Notes under the pieces: model-generated
The model's database searches: none
Told to the model about the DNA's origin: nothing
What the model saw: only the letters and a program-made list of their open reading frames with translations
Shown: positions 21,534 through 28,285 of the stretch, piece by piece
Position numbering within the stretch: position 1 is the first letter of the stretch
Layout: each line of letters begins with the position of its first letter
Made by a program: the position numbers and the translations under genes
Source: DATFRX01 sp035630615
Lineage (GTDB): Bacteria > Actinomycetota > Actinomycetes > Propionibacteriales > Nocardioidaceae
NCBI GenBank assembly: GCA_035630615.1
Contig: DASQKI010000040.1
Location: 1-33,769 of the forward strand
Reading direction: 5' to 3'
Length of the DNA: 33,769 bases

Positions 21534-22204
21534 AGCGGCTCCGCCTCGTCGGTCGCCGAATCGACGTCGTCGCCGGACAGCACCGGCTCGGGGAGGGTGC
21601 CGGCGTTCCATTCGGTGAAGCGCCACCCCCTGCGACCCTCCTCCAACACGATCCAGGCGCAGTTGCTCAGGCCGCCGAAGACGTTCCAATGCTCCGCCGC
21701 AACGTCGAGAAAGTGACAGGCCCCGACCCGCAGCGACAGGCCGTGGGCGACGACGATCACGGTGCTGCCGCCGTCGGCCTCGGCTAGCTTGGCGGCCCGT
21801 TCGATGGCGGCTCCGGCCCGATCGGCGACCTCGGCCATCGTCTCGCCGTCGACGCCGCGCCGGATGTCCTCGCCGGCATACATGCGGCGTCGCTCGTCGG
21901 CGAACCGCTGATCGACCTCGGCGCGGGTCAGGCCCTGCCATTGGCCCAGGTTGATCTCGCGCAGCGCCGGGTCGTGCTGGACCTCGAGCCCGGTCAGCTC
22001 GGCGAGGGCCGCAGCCGTCTCGTACGCCCTCGACAGATCGCTGCTGACGATGGCCGTCGGCCGCAGCGACGCGAGTCGGGCCGCGGCGGCCTTGGCCTGG
22101 TCGCGGCCAACATCGTCGAGCGGGACATCGAGGTGTCCTTGGCCGCGACCGCCGACGTTCCACTCGGTCTGGCCATGCCGCCACAACACGAGGCGACGGG
22201 TCAT
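21524..22204 (-). CDS. histidine phosphatase superfamily protein (phosphoglycerate mutase-like)
   Basis: A 226-aa cofactor-independent-of-metal branch 1 histidine phosphatase. The catalytic histidine is in LVLWRHGQTEWN (RHG motif), the second arginine in SSDLSRAYETA, the acid-base glutamate in REINLGQWQGLT, and the second histidine in VVAHGLSLR. Such enzymes dephosphorylate small phosphometabolites such as glucosyl-3-phosphoglycerate, phosphoglycerates or others; the substrate is not fixed by sequence. The ATG overlaps the rsfS stop as ATGA, so it is translated from the nadD-rsfS mRNA, an arrangement common in actinobacteria. Its stop lies in a hairpin loop. Confidence 0.88.
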   Translation of the reverse strand: MTRRLVLWRHGQTEWNVGGRGQGHLDVPLDDVGRDQAKAAAARLASLRPTAIVSSDLSRAYETAAALAELTGLEVQHDPALREINLGQWQGLTRAEVDQRFADERRRMYAGEDIRRGVDGETMAEVADRAGAAIERAAKLAEADGGSTVIVVAHGLSLRVGACHFLDVAAEHWNVFGGLSNCAWIVLEEGRRGWRFTEWNAGTLPEPVLSGDDVDSATDEAEPLAN

Positions 22205-22596
22205 CGAGCCGCCCCACCGTCGGACCGTCCGGCGGCGACCGACTCGGGCAGGTCGATCGTCGGACAGTCGGCCCAGATCCGGTCCAGCGCATAGTACGAA
22301 CGCTCGTCCTCGTGCTGGACGTGGACGACGATGTCGACGTAGTCGAGCAGCACCCAGCGACCCTCGCGATGCCCCTCGCGACGGGTCGGCTTGGCCCCTA
22401 GGTCATGCAGCTTCTTCTCGACGGCGTCAACGATGGCCCGTACCTGACGGTCGTTGGACGCCGAGCACACCATGAACACGTCGGTGATGACGAGCTGCTC
22501 CGACACGTCGAAGGCGACGATCTGGTCGGCGAGCTTGCTCGACGCGGCCTCCGCGGCGGCGATTGTCATATGCTGAGCACGGTCGGTAGCGGTCAC
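22201..22596 (-). CDS. rsfS: ribosomal silencing factor RsfS
   Basis: A 131-aa RsfS/Iojap protein that binds ribosomal protein L14 and prevents subunit joining when nutrients are short. Family phrases are ASSKLADQIVAFDVSEQLVITDVFMVCSASNDRQV (compressed: DVFMVCSASNDRQ), HDLGAKPTRREGHREGRWVLLDYVDIVVHV and YYALDRIWADCP. It starts at GTG 22596, which overlaps the nadD stop as GTGA and has AGGA five nt upstream; an internal ATG at 22569 is less likely. A short disordered tail follows the domain. Its place between nadD and the phosphatase is the standard actinobacterial order. Confidence 0.93.
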   Translation of the reverse strand: MTATDRAQHMTIAAAEAASSKLADQIVAFDVSEQLVITDVFMVCSASNDRQVRAIVDAVEKKLHDLGAKPTRREGHREGRWVLLDYVDIVVHVQHEDERSYYALDRIWADCPTIDLPESVAAGRSDGGAAR

Positions 22597-23240
22597 GGGT
22601 GTCCTAGTGGGTCGGAGTTGAACTGATAAAGCCGGTGCTTGGCGATGTATTGCACCACACCATCGGGTACGAGATACCAGACCGGCTCCCCTTGGGCGAC
22701 GCGGTCGCGGCAGTTCGTCGACGAGATCGCGAGCGCCGGTATCTCGACCAGGGTGACACGCTTGCTCGGCAGATCCCGCAACGTCGAGTCGTCGATCTGG
22801 TGCCCCGGCCGAGTACAGCCGACAAACTGGGCCAGCTCGAACAGCTCCTCGTGGTCGCGCCACGTCAGGATCTGGCCCAATGCGTCGGCGCCGGTGATGA
22901 AGTAGAGGTCGACGTCACCGAGCCGCTTGTGCAGGTCCCTCAGGGTGTCTTTGGTGTACGTCATGCCCGGCCGGTCGATGTCGACGCGGCTGACCGTAAA
23001 CCGAGGATTGGACGCGGTCGCGATCACCGTCATGAGGTAGCGGTCCTCGCGGTCGGAGATGGTGCGTCCGACCTTCTGCCACGGCTCGCCCGTCGGCACG
23101 AACACCACCTCGTCGAGGCCGAACCACACCTGGACCTCGCTCGCCGCCACGAGATGACCATGGTGGATCGGGTCGAACGTGCCACCCATCACGCCCACGC
23201 GGCGGGGGGTGCCAGAAGTGGCCGGCCCCAACTCAGTCAC
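22593..23240 (-). CDS. nadD: nicotinate-nucleotide adenylyltransferase
   Basis: A 215-aa NadD. It joins nicotinate mononucleotide and ATP to give deamido-NAD in NAD biosynthesis. The nucleotidyltransferase motifs are GVMGGTFDPIHHGHLVAASE (T/HxGH) and ISSTNCRDRVAQG (the SSTxxR motif), with FVPTGEPWQK between. It starts at GTG 23240; the N-terminal extension of about 13 residues is slightly long but common. The gene follows a small membrane-protein gene by 27 bp and is coupled to rsfS, so it forms one operon with them. Confidence 0.95.
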   Translation of the reverse strand: MTELGPATSGTPRRVGVMGGTFDPIHHGHLVAASEVQVWFGLDEVVFVPTGEPWQKVGRTISDREDRYLMTVIATASNPRFTVSRVDIDRPGMTYTKDTLRDLHKRLGDVDLYFITGADALGQILTWRDHEELFELAQFVGCTRPGHQIDDSTLRDLPSKRVTLVEIPALAISSTNCRDRVAQGEPVWYLVPDGVVQYIAKHRLYQFNSDPLGHP

Positions 23241-23267
23241 GGGACCGTCCGATGGTCAGGGCCTGCC

Positions 23268-23432
23268 CTAGCAGTGTGGCCTGCCCTTGCCGAAGCCCAT
23301 GGTGACGATCAGGAGGAGGGTCAAGATCCCGAACGCGATGAGACCGATCGCCAGCGGCGGGATGGGCAGGTCGCGAGTCTCCTCGGCCGCCCGAACCGAA
23401 GCTTCCGTCATCGCCTGCGCGCTCATCGACAT
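23268..23432 (-). CDS. small single-span membrane protein upstream of nadD
   Basis: A 54-codon gene easily missed by length filters. It begins MSMSAQAMTEASVRAAEETRD, and the second half is one hydrophobic helix (IPPLAIGLIAFGILTLLLIV), then TMGFGKGRPHC. GGGAG stands before it: 2 nt from the ATG at 23432 but 8 nt from the in-frame ATG at 23426, so the shorter 52-aa form may be the real product. A one-helix microprotein at this position, between proA and nadD, recurs in actinobacteria as far as I recall. Function unknown. Confidence 0.7.
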   Translation of the reverse strand: MSMSAQAMTEASVRAAEETRDLPIPPLAIGLIAFGILTLLLIVTMGFGKGRPHC

Positions 23433-23442
23433 GGCTCCCAAT

Positions 23443-24702
23443 CTACCGAACCTGGCCGGATCCGGTGACGACGTACTTGGTTGTCGTCATTTCCGGCAGC
23501 CCCATCGGCCCCCGCGCGTGCAGCTTTTGCGTCGAGATTCCGATCTCGGCGCCGAATCCGAACTCGCCCCCGTCGGTGAACCGGGTCGAGGCGTTGACCA
23601 TCACCGCGGCCGAGTCGACACCGACGCTGAACCGCTGCGCGGCGTCCAGCGACCCGGTCACGATCGCCTCGGTGTGGCCGGAGGAGTACGTGCGGATGTG
23701 CTCAAGGGCCTGGTCCAGCGACTCGACGACGGCGGCCGAGATGTCGAGCGAGAGGTACTCGGCGGCGTAGTCGTCATCGGTCGCCGCGACGACATCGTCG
23801 GAGGCCGCCTGAAAGGCCGCGTCGCCATGGATCGTCACGCCGCCCTCGTGCAGGCCCTCGACGATCCGGGGCACGAACGTGTCGGCGACCGACTTGTGCA
23901 CCAGCAACGACTCAGCCGTGTTGCACACGCTGGTGCGCTGCGTCTTGGAGTTGATCACGATGTCGAGGGCCTGGTCGAGATCGGCGTCGGCGTCGACATA
24001 GACGTGGCAGTTGCCGACACCGGTCTCGATCGCCGGCACCGTCGCGTTGGCCACGACCGTTTGGATGAGGTCGGCGCCGCCGCGCGGAATGACCAGGTCG
24101 ACCAGCCCGCGGGCCTGGATCAGATGCGTCACCGTCGCCCGATCCTCGGACGGCAGCACCTGGATCGCGTCGGCCGGCAGACCGACCGAGGCGATCGCGT
24201 CCCGAAGGATCCCGGTGGTCGCGGCGTTGGACCGAGCGGCCGATGACGAGCCACGCAGCAGCACGGCGTTGCCTGCCTTCAGGCAGAGCGCCGCCGCGTC
24301 GACGGTGACGTTGGGACGAGCCTCGTAGATCATGCCGATGACTCCGAACGGCACCCGGATCTGACGCAGCTGCAGCCCGTTGGTCAGCGTCGAGCCGCGG
24401 ACCACGTCACCGACCGGATCCGGCAGCCGGGCGATGTCGCGGGCGGCCTGCGCCATGTCGTCGAGCCGGGATTGATCCAAGCGGAGTCGGTCGATCAGGT
24501 GCTCGCCGGTGCCGGCGCCCGTCGCCGCCTCGACATCGGCGGTGTTGGCCTCCAGGATGGCGCCGGCATCGGCCAGCAGGGCCTGCGCCATGGCCTCCAG
24601 CGCCCGGTCCTTGTCGGCTCGGGGCAGCGGCGCGAGTACGGTCGCGGCCTGCCGGGCCCGACGGGCTGCGGCGTGGACGGCTTCGCGAGCGGAGTCGGTC
24701 AT
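23443..24702 (-). CDS. proA: glutamate-5-semialdehyde dehydrogenase
   Basis: A 419-aa gamma-glutamyl phosphate reductase, the second step of proline synthesis, using NADPH to turn gamma-glutamyl phosphate into the semialdehyde. It belongs to the aldehyde dehydrogenase fold; the catalytic Cys260 is in KTQRTSVCNTAESLLVHK. Other markers are VPFGVIGMIYEARPNVTVDA, LRGSSSAARSN, ETGVGNCHVYVD and FGAEIGISTQKLHARGPMGL. Length is normal and complete. TACGCT lies six nt before ATG 24702, so proA may have its own leaderless promoter. It is separated from proB by 183 bp filled with inverted repeats, unlike tight proBA operons. Confidence 0.96.
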   Translation of the reverse strand: MTDSAREAVHAAARRARQAATVLAPLPRADKDRALEAMAQALLADAGAILEANTADVEAATGAGTGEHLIDRLRLDQSRLDDMAQAARDIARLPDPVGDVVRGSTLTNGLQLRQIRVPFGVIGMIYEARPNVTVDAAALCLKAGNAVLLRGSSSAARSNAATTGILRDAIASVGLPADAIQVLPSEDRATVTHLIQARGLVDLVIPRGGADLIQTVVANATVPAIETGVGNCHVYVDADADLDQALDIVINSKTQRTSVCNTAESLLVHKSVADTFVPRIVEGLHEGGVTIHGDAAFQAASDDVVAATDDDYAAEYLSLDISAAVVESLDQALEHIRTYSSGHTEAIVTGSLDAAQRFSVGVDSAAVMVNASTRFTDGGEFGFGAEIGISTQKLHARGPMGLPEMTTTKYVVTGSGQVR

Positions 24703-24708
24703 GCATCA

Positions 24709-24714
24709 AGCGTA
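24709..24714 (-). promoter_or_regulatory. -10 element, leaderless proA
   Basis: TACGCT on the minus strand, 6 nt before the ATG at 24702. Confidence 0.4.
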
Positions 24715-24749
24715 CGAGTCGCCGCCCGATGCGCCGGCCCCCGTCTCTC

Positions 24750-24872
24750 GCGCCGAGATTGCGCGTCCTGCCCACCTACCACTCGCGTCGAGATTGCGCG
24801 TCCTGCCCACCCAGCTCGAGCGAACGCGCGCGTCGACGCCCAATGGGTGGGCAGGACGCGCAATCTCGGCGC
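24750..24872. repeat. three-copy inverted/direct repeat between proB and proA
   Basis: A unit of about 26 bp containing GAGATTGCGCGTCCTGCCCA occurs twice in direct orientation (24751-24776 and 24786-24811) and once inverted (24846-24871). The first and third copies form a perfect inverted repeat of 27 bp; the second and third pair over 28 bp with one mismatch around a 30-nt loop. It lies wholly in non-coding DNA. Confidence 0.85.
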
Positions 24873-24885
24873 AAAGGGGTGGTGG

Positions 24886-25989
24886 CTAGAGCACGACGAG
24901 GTCGTCGCGGTGGATCACTTCGCGTTCGTATTCGGCGCCGAGCTCTCGGGCCAGGTCGCTCGTCGACCGGCCCAGCAGCCGAGGCAGCTCGGCGCTGGCG
25001 TAGTTGACCAGGCCGCGTGCTACCGGTTCGCCGCCCGGATCGACGAGGTCGACCGGGTCACCGGCGTCGAACGTCCCGACAACCTTCGTGATCCCGGCCG
25101 GCAGCAGCGACTTGCGCCGGTCCACGACGGCCCGCACCGCCCCGTCGTCAAGCACGATCTGTCCATGTGGTTCAGAGGCGTGAGCGAGCCACAACAGTCG
25201 GGTGGGGCGCCGCCGTCCAGTCGGGTGGAACCGCGTACCCGTCGGCGCGCCCGCGAGCGCCTGGGCGGCCTGGTCCGCATGCGTCAAGACGACTTCGATG
25301 CCCGCCTCCGTCGCGATCTGCGCCGCTTCGACCTTGGTGACCATGCCGCCGGACCCGACGCCCGAGCCCCCGGTACGTCGGACCTCGACCGCGGCGAGAT
25401 CATCAGGCCCGCGTACGTCGGCGATCGGCTTCGCCTCGGGCCGACGCGGGTCGGCGCTGTGCAGCCCGTCGACGTCGGACAGCAGCACGAGCAGGTCGGC
25501 ATGCACCAGATGAGCGACGAGCGCGGCGAGGCGGTCGTTGTCACCGAAGCGGATCTCGCTCGTCGCGACCGTGTCGTTTTCGTTGACGATTGGGACGACG
25601 CCGAGTTCGAGGAGCTTGGCGAAGGTCCGATAGGCGTTGCGATAGTGCGTCCGCCGCATCAGGTCGTCGACGGTGAGCAAGACCTGACCGGTCGAGAGCC
25701 CATGTCGAGCGAACTCCTCGGTGTAGCGATGCATGAGGAGGCCCTGGCCGACACTCGCCGCCGCCTGCTGGGTTGCGAGGTCACGCGGCCGGCGGGCCAA
25801 TCCCAGCGGGCCGATCCCCGACGCGATGGCTCCGGAGCTGACGAGCACGATCTCGTCGCCGCCTTCGTTGGCCCCCGCGAGCACATCGACCAGCGCGGCG
25901 ACGCGGTCCGGTAGCACGCCGCCGCCGGCCGTTGTCAGCGACGACGAGCCGACCTTGACGACGACGCGACGAGCCTTCGAGGGCGACAT
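24886..25989 (-). CDS. proB: glutamate 5-kinase with PUA domain
   Basis: A 367-aa enzyme of the first proline-synthesis step, phosphorylating glutamate at the gamma carboxyl; it is usually inhibited by proline. The amino acid kinase domain (about 1-265) has VVVKVGSSSLT at the start, LVSSGAIASGIGPLG, IVNENDTVATSEIRFGDND and VGSGGMVTKVEAAQIA. A PUA domain (about 280-367) follows (LLPAGITKVVGTFDAGDPVDLVD and RGLVNYAS), as in the long bacterial form. ATG 25989 lies three nt after the obg stop, so obg and proB are co-transcribed. Confidence 0.95.
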   Translation of the reverse strand: MSPSKARRVVVKVGSSSLTTAGGGVLPDRVAALVDVLAGANEGGDEIVLVSSGAIASGIGPLGLARRPRDLATQQAAASVGQGLLMHRYTEEFARHGLSTGQVLLTVDDLMRRTHYRNAYRTFAKLLELGVVPIVNENDTVATSEIRFGDNDRLAALVAHLVHADLLVLLSDVDGLHSADPRRPEAKPIADVRGPDDLAAVEVRRTGGSGVGSGGMVTKVEAAQIATEAGIEVVLTHADQAAQALAGAPTGTRFHPTGRRRPTRLLWLAHASEPHGQIVLDDGAVRAVVDRRKSLLPAGITKVVGTFDAGDPVDLVDPGGEPVARGLVNYASAELPRLLGRSTSDLARELGAEYEREVIHRDDLVVL

Positions 25990-25992
25990 CGG

Positions 25993-27354
25993 TCAGCGAC
26001 CTTCCAAGCGTGGATCGTGCCCTCGCGGACCCTTGAGGATCTCGGCTCCCGCGGCCACCTGGGGCTCGAAGTCGAAAACGACTGCGTCGTCGTCGGAGCC
26101 GATGAGCACGTCGTCCCCGGCCTCGGCCCCCAGCTCGAGCAGTCGCTCCTCCACCCCGAGGCGAGCGAGTCGGTCGGCCAGGAAACCGACGGCTTCATCG
26201 TTGCCGAAATCGGTCTGGCGGACCCAGCGCTCGGGCTTGTCGCCACGAACCCGCCACAGGTCGCCGTCGCGCTCGACCCGAAACTCCGCGCCCGTCACCG
26301 CCGGAGGGCGCAGCACGATCCGGGTCGGCTCGGCCGACGGTGCTTCGGCGCGAGCAGCGTTCACCAGCCGGGCCATCGCGAAGCTGAGCTCACGCAGGCC
26401 CTCGTGAGTCGCCGCCGAGCAGGCATAGACCTCCAGTCCGCGGGCTTCCAGGTCAGGGCGGACCATCTCGGCGAGCTCCCGCGCGTCGGGCACATCGATC
26501 TTGTTGAGCACGACGATCCTCGGCCGGTCGTCGAGCCCGCCGTACGTCGCGAGCTCGCGCTCGATCACGTCGAGGTCGGTGAGCGGATCGCGTCCGGGCT
26601 CGATGGTCGCGCAGTCGATGACATGGGCCAACGCCGCGCAGCGCTCGACGTGCCGCAGGAAGTCGTGACCGAGGCCGCGACCGGCACTGGCACCTTCGAT
26701 CAGGCCAGGCACGTCGGCGACTGTGTACGACGACTCGCTGGCCGTCACGACGCCGAGGTTCGGAGTTAGCGTGGTGAACGGATAGTCGGCGATCTTCGGT
26801 CGGGCCCGCGACAGCGCCGAGATCAGGCTCGACTTGCCGGCGCTCGGGAAGCCGACCAGCCCGATGTCGGCGACGACCTTCAGCTCGAGGGAGATCGTGC
26901 GCTCCTCCCCCGGCTCGCCGAGCAGCGCGAACCCGGGCGCCTTGCGCTTCGGCGAGGCCAGCGCGGCATTGCCGAGTCCGCCGCGGCCGCCGGCGGCCAC
27001 GACCAGCTCGGTGCCGACGCCGACCAGATCGGCGAGCACCTCGCCGTACTCGTCCTTGACCACCGTGCCATCGGGCACCGGCAGCTCAACCTGATCGCCG
27101 CGGGCACCGTTTCTGTTGCCGCCGCTGCCATGGCCACCGTGGCCGGCGCCGCGATGCGGCTGATGGTGGTAGTCGACCAGGGTCGTCACGCTCGGGTCGA
27201 CCCGCAGCACGACGTCGCCGCCATGGCCGCCGTTGCCGCCGTCTGGGCCACCGAGCGGTCTGAACTTCTCACGATGCACCGACGCGACGCCGCTGCCGCC
27301 ACGCCCTCCAGAGACGTGCAGCGTCACTCGATCCACGAACGTCGGGACCGCCAC
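25993..27354 (-). CDS. obg: GTPase Obg (CgtA)
   Basis: A 453-aa essential GTPase acting in 50S ribosome assembly and stress response. The Gly-rich Obg fold occupies about 1-158 (FVDRVTLHVSGGRGGSGVAS, GGPDGGNGGHGGDV). The G domain, about 159-330, has GFPSAGKSSLISALS (P-loop), DYPFTTLTPNLGVV, DVPGLIEGAS and NKIDV (G4). A C-terminal OCT domain is present, as in Gram-positive Obg. The start is GTG 27354 with AAGGAGG four nt upstream; the upstream in-frame codons (RTARSARRVAHNG) are not Obg-like. A hairpin terminator stands between it and rpmA. Confidence 0.96.
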   Translation of the reverse strand: MAVPTFVDRVTLHVSGGRGGSGVASVHREKFRPLGGPDGGNGGHGGDVVLRVDPSVTTLVDYHHQPHRGAGHGGHGSGGNRNGARGDQVELPVPDGTVVKDEYGEVLADLVGVGTELVVAAGGRGGLGNAALASPKRKAPGFALLGEPGEERTISLELKVVADIGLVGFPSAGKSSLISALSRARPKIADYPFTTLTPNLGVVTASESSYTVADVPGLIEGASAGRGLGHDFLRHVERCAALAHVIDCATIEPGRDPLTDLDVIERELATYGGLDDRPRIVVLNKIDVPDARELAEMVRPDLEARGLEVYACSAATHEGLRELSFAMARLVNAARAEAPSAEPTRIVLRPPAVTGAEFRVERDGDLWRVRGDKPERWVRQTDFGNDEAVGFLADRLARLGVEERLLELGAEAGDDVLIGSDDDAVVFDFEPQVAAGAEILKGPRGHDPRLEGR

Positions 27355-27457
27355 AGCGCCTCCTTCCTGCGTACGCCTCCACGGAGGGGACCCATTGTGC
27401 GCGACACGCCGGGCGCTTCTCGCAGTACGGGTCCTCTCAGGGGCCCGAGACATGCGA

Positions 27458-27487
27458 AAGGGGCGGCCGCCGATGCGACCGCCCCTT
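27458..27487 (-). terminator. hairpin terminator between rpmA and obg
   Basis: On the minus strand AAGGGGCGGTCG pairs with CGGCCGCCCCTT: 12 bp including one G-U, loop of 6, followed by a T. It stands 28 nt after the rpmA stop and would limit read-through into obg. Confidence 0.65.
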
Positions 27488-27514
27488 AAGCGTTGCTTGT
27501 GTTGGCCGGCCGCG

Positions 27515-27775
27515 CTAGTCCGCCGGCGCCGGGACCACGTTGATCACGCGACGCCCGCGCCGCGTGCCGAACTCCACGTTGCCCTCGATCAGGGCGAACA
27601 GCGTGTCGTCGCCACCCCGGCCGACGTTGGTGCCCGGGTGGAAGCGCGTGCCGCGCTGGCGCACGATGATCTCACCGGCGTTGACCAGTTGGCCGCCGAA
27701 CCGCTTGACGCCCAGCCGCTGTGCGTTGGAGTCGCGGCCGTTGTTGGACGACCCGCCGCCCTTCTTGTGTGCCAT
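27515..27775 (-). CDS. rpmA: 50S ribosomal protein L27
   Basis: An 86-aa L27. The N terminus, MAHKKGGGSSNNGRDSNAQRLG, is the family signature that reaches the peptidyl transferase centre. There is no cleavable extension of the Firmicutes type, so it starts in mature form. It is followed by GTRFHPGTNVGRGGDDTLFA, also standard. It lies 16 bp after rplU and before the terminator, in the universal rplU-rpmA-obg order. Confidence 0.98.
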   Translation of the reverse strand: MAHKKGGGSSNNGRDSNAQRLGVKRFGGQLVNAGEIIVRQRGTRFHPGTNVGRGGDDTLFALIEGNVEFGTRRGRRVINVVPAPAD

Positions 27776-27791
27776 CGCTCTTGCCCTCGCG

Positions 27792-28109
27792 CTACTTCGT
27801 CGTCTTGATGTCGGTCACCTTGACCTGGGTGTATTTCTGGCGGTGCCCCATGCGGCGACGGTAACCGGTCTTGTTCTTGTATTTGCCGATGTCGATCTTC
27901 GGGCCTTTGGTCTCCTCGGCCACGATCTCGGCAGTCACCTTGACCTTCGCCAGCTTCTTGGCGTCGGCGGTCACTTTGCCATCCTTGACCAGCAGCACTG
28001 CCGGCAGCAACACGGTTTCGCCCGCGCGAGCGTCGACCTTGTCGATCTCAAGGACGTCGCCCACGGCGACCTTCTGCTGCTGGCCACCACTGCGCACGAT
28101 CGCGTACAC
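27792..28109 (-). CDS. rplU: 50S ribosomal protein L21
   Basis: A 105-aa L21 that binds 23S rRNA. It begins MYAIVRSGGQQQKVAVGDVL and ends in the RRRMGHRQKYTQVKVTDI region typical of the family. It starts at GTG 28109 and is transcribed from the promoter at 28177-28206 with a leader of about 60 nt that begins with a GC-rich hairpin. Confidence 0.97.
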   Translation of the reverse strand: MYAIVRSGGQQQKVAVGDVLEIDKVDARAGETVLLPAVLLVKDGKVTADAKKLAKVKVTAEIVAEETKGPKIDIGKYKNKTGYRRRMGHRQKYTQVKVTDIKTTK

Positions 28110-28143
28110 CGGAGACTCGCTCTCTGTGTCAAGGGGGAGATGC

Positions 28144-28168
28144 GGCGCGCGACATCGACACGCGCGCC
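28144..28168 (-). promoter_or_regulatory. 5' leader hairpin of the rplU-rpmA mRNA
   Basis: GGCGCGCG and CGCGCGCC form an 8-bp stem with a 9-nt loop, beginning at the predicted transcription start. It may protect the 5' end or take part in ribosomal-protein feedback; neither can be decided from this sequence. Confidence 0.35.
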
Positions 28169-28176
28169 GACGACCA

Positions 28177-28206
28177 AGGATACGGACCCCGGACCACCTC
28201 GGTCAA
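28177..28206 (-). promoter_or_regulatory. rplU-rpmA promoter
   Basis: TTGACC (28201-28206), 18-bp spacer, TATCCT (28177-28182) on the minus strand: the best sigma-70-type promoter in the window. Start expected near 28169. Confidence 0.7.
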
Positions 28207-28285
28207 AGCGGGCCGACATTGGCCCGAACATTTCGCGGCCGCGGGGCATCAGACAAGGCACAAGTCCCGTAGCTGAGCGACTCGA

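Noticed and set aside
23241..23267. Terminator between the small membrane protein and nadD
   Set aside because: The 27-bp gap shows GGGCAGGC direct repeats but no convincing stem-loop; co-transcription is more likely.
24750..24872. CRISPR array between proB and proA
   Set aside because: Only three copies, one inverted, with unequal gaps and no cas genes; an inverted-repeat element fits better.
24472..25914. A long plus-strand open frame opposite proB and proA (480 codons)
   Set aside because: It is the antisense shadow of two well-conserved genes in high-GC DNA; composition is Arg/Gly-rich and no domain is seen. The same applies to long plus-strand frames at 10863-12092 (opposite the protease) and 29258-30784 (opposite rne).
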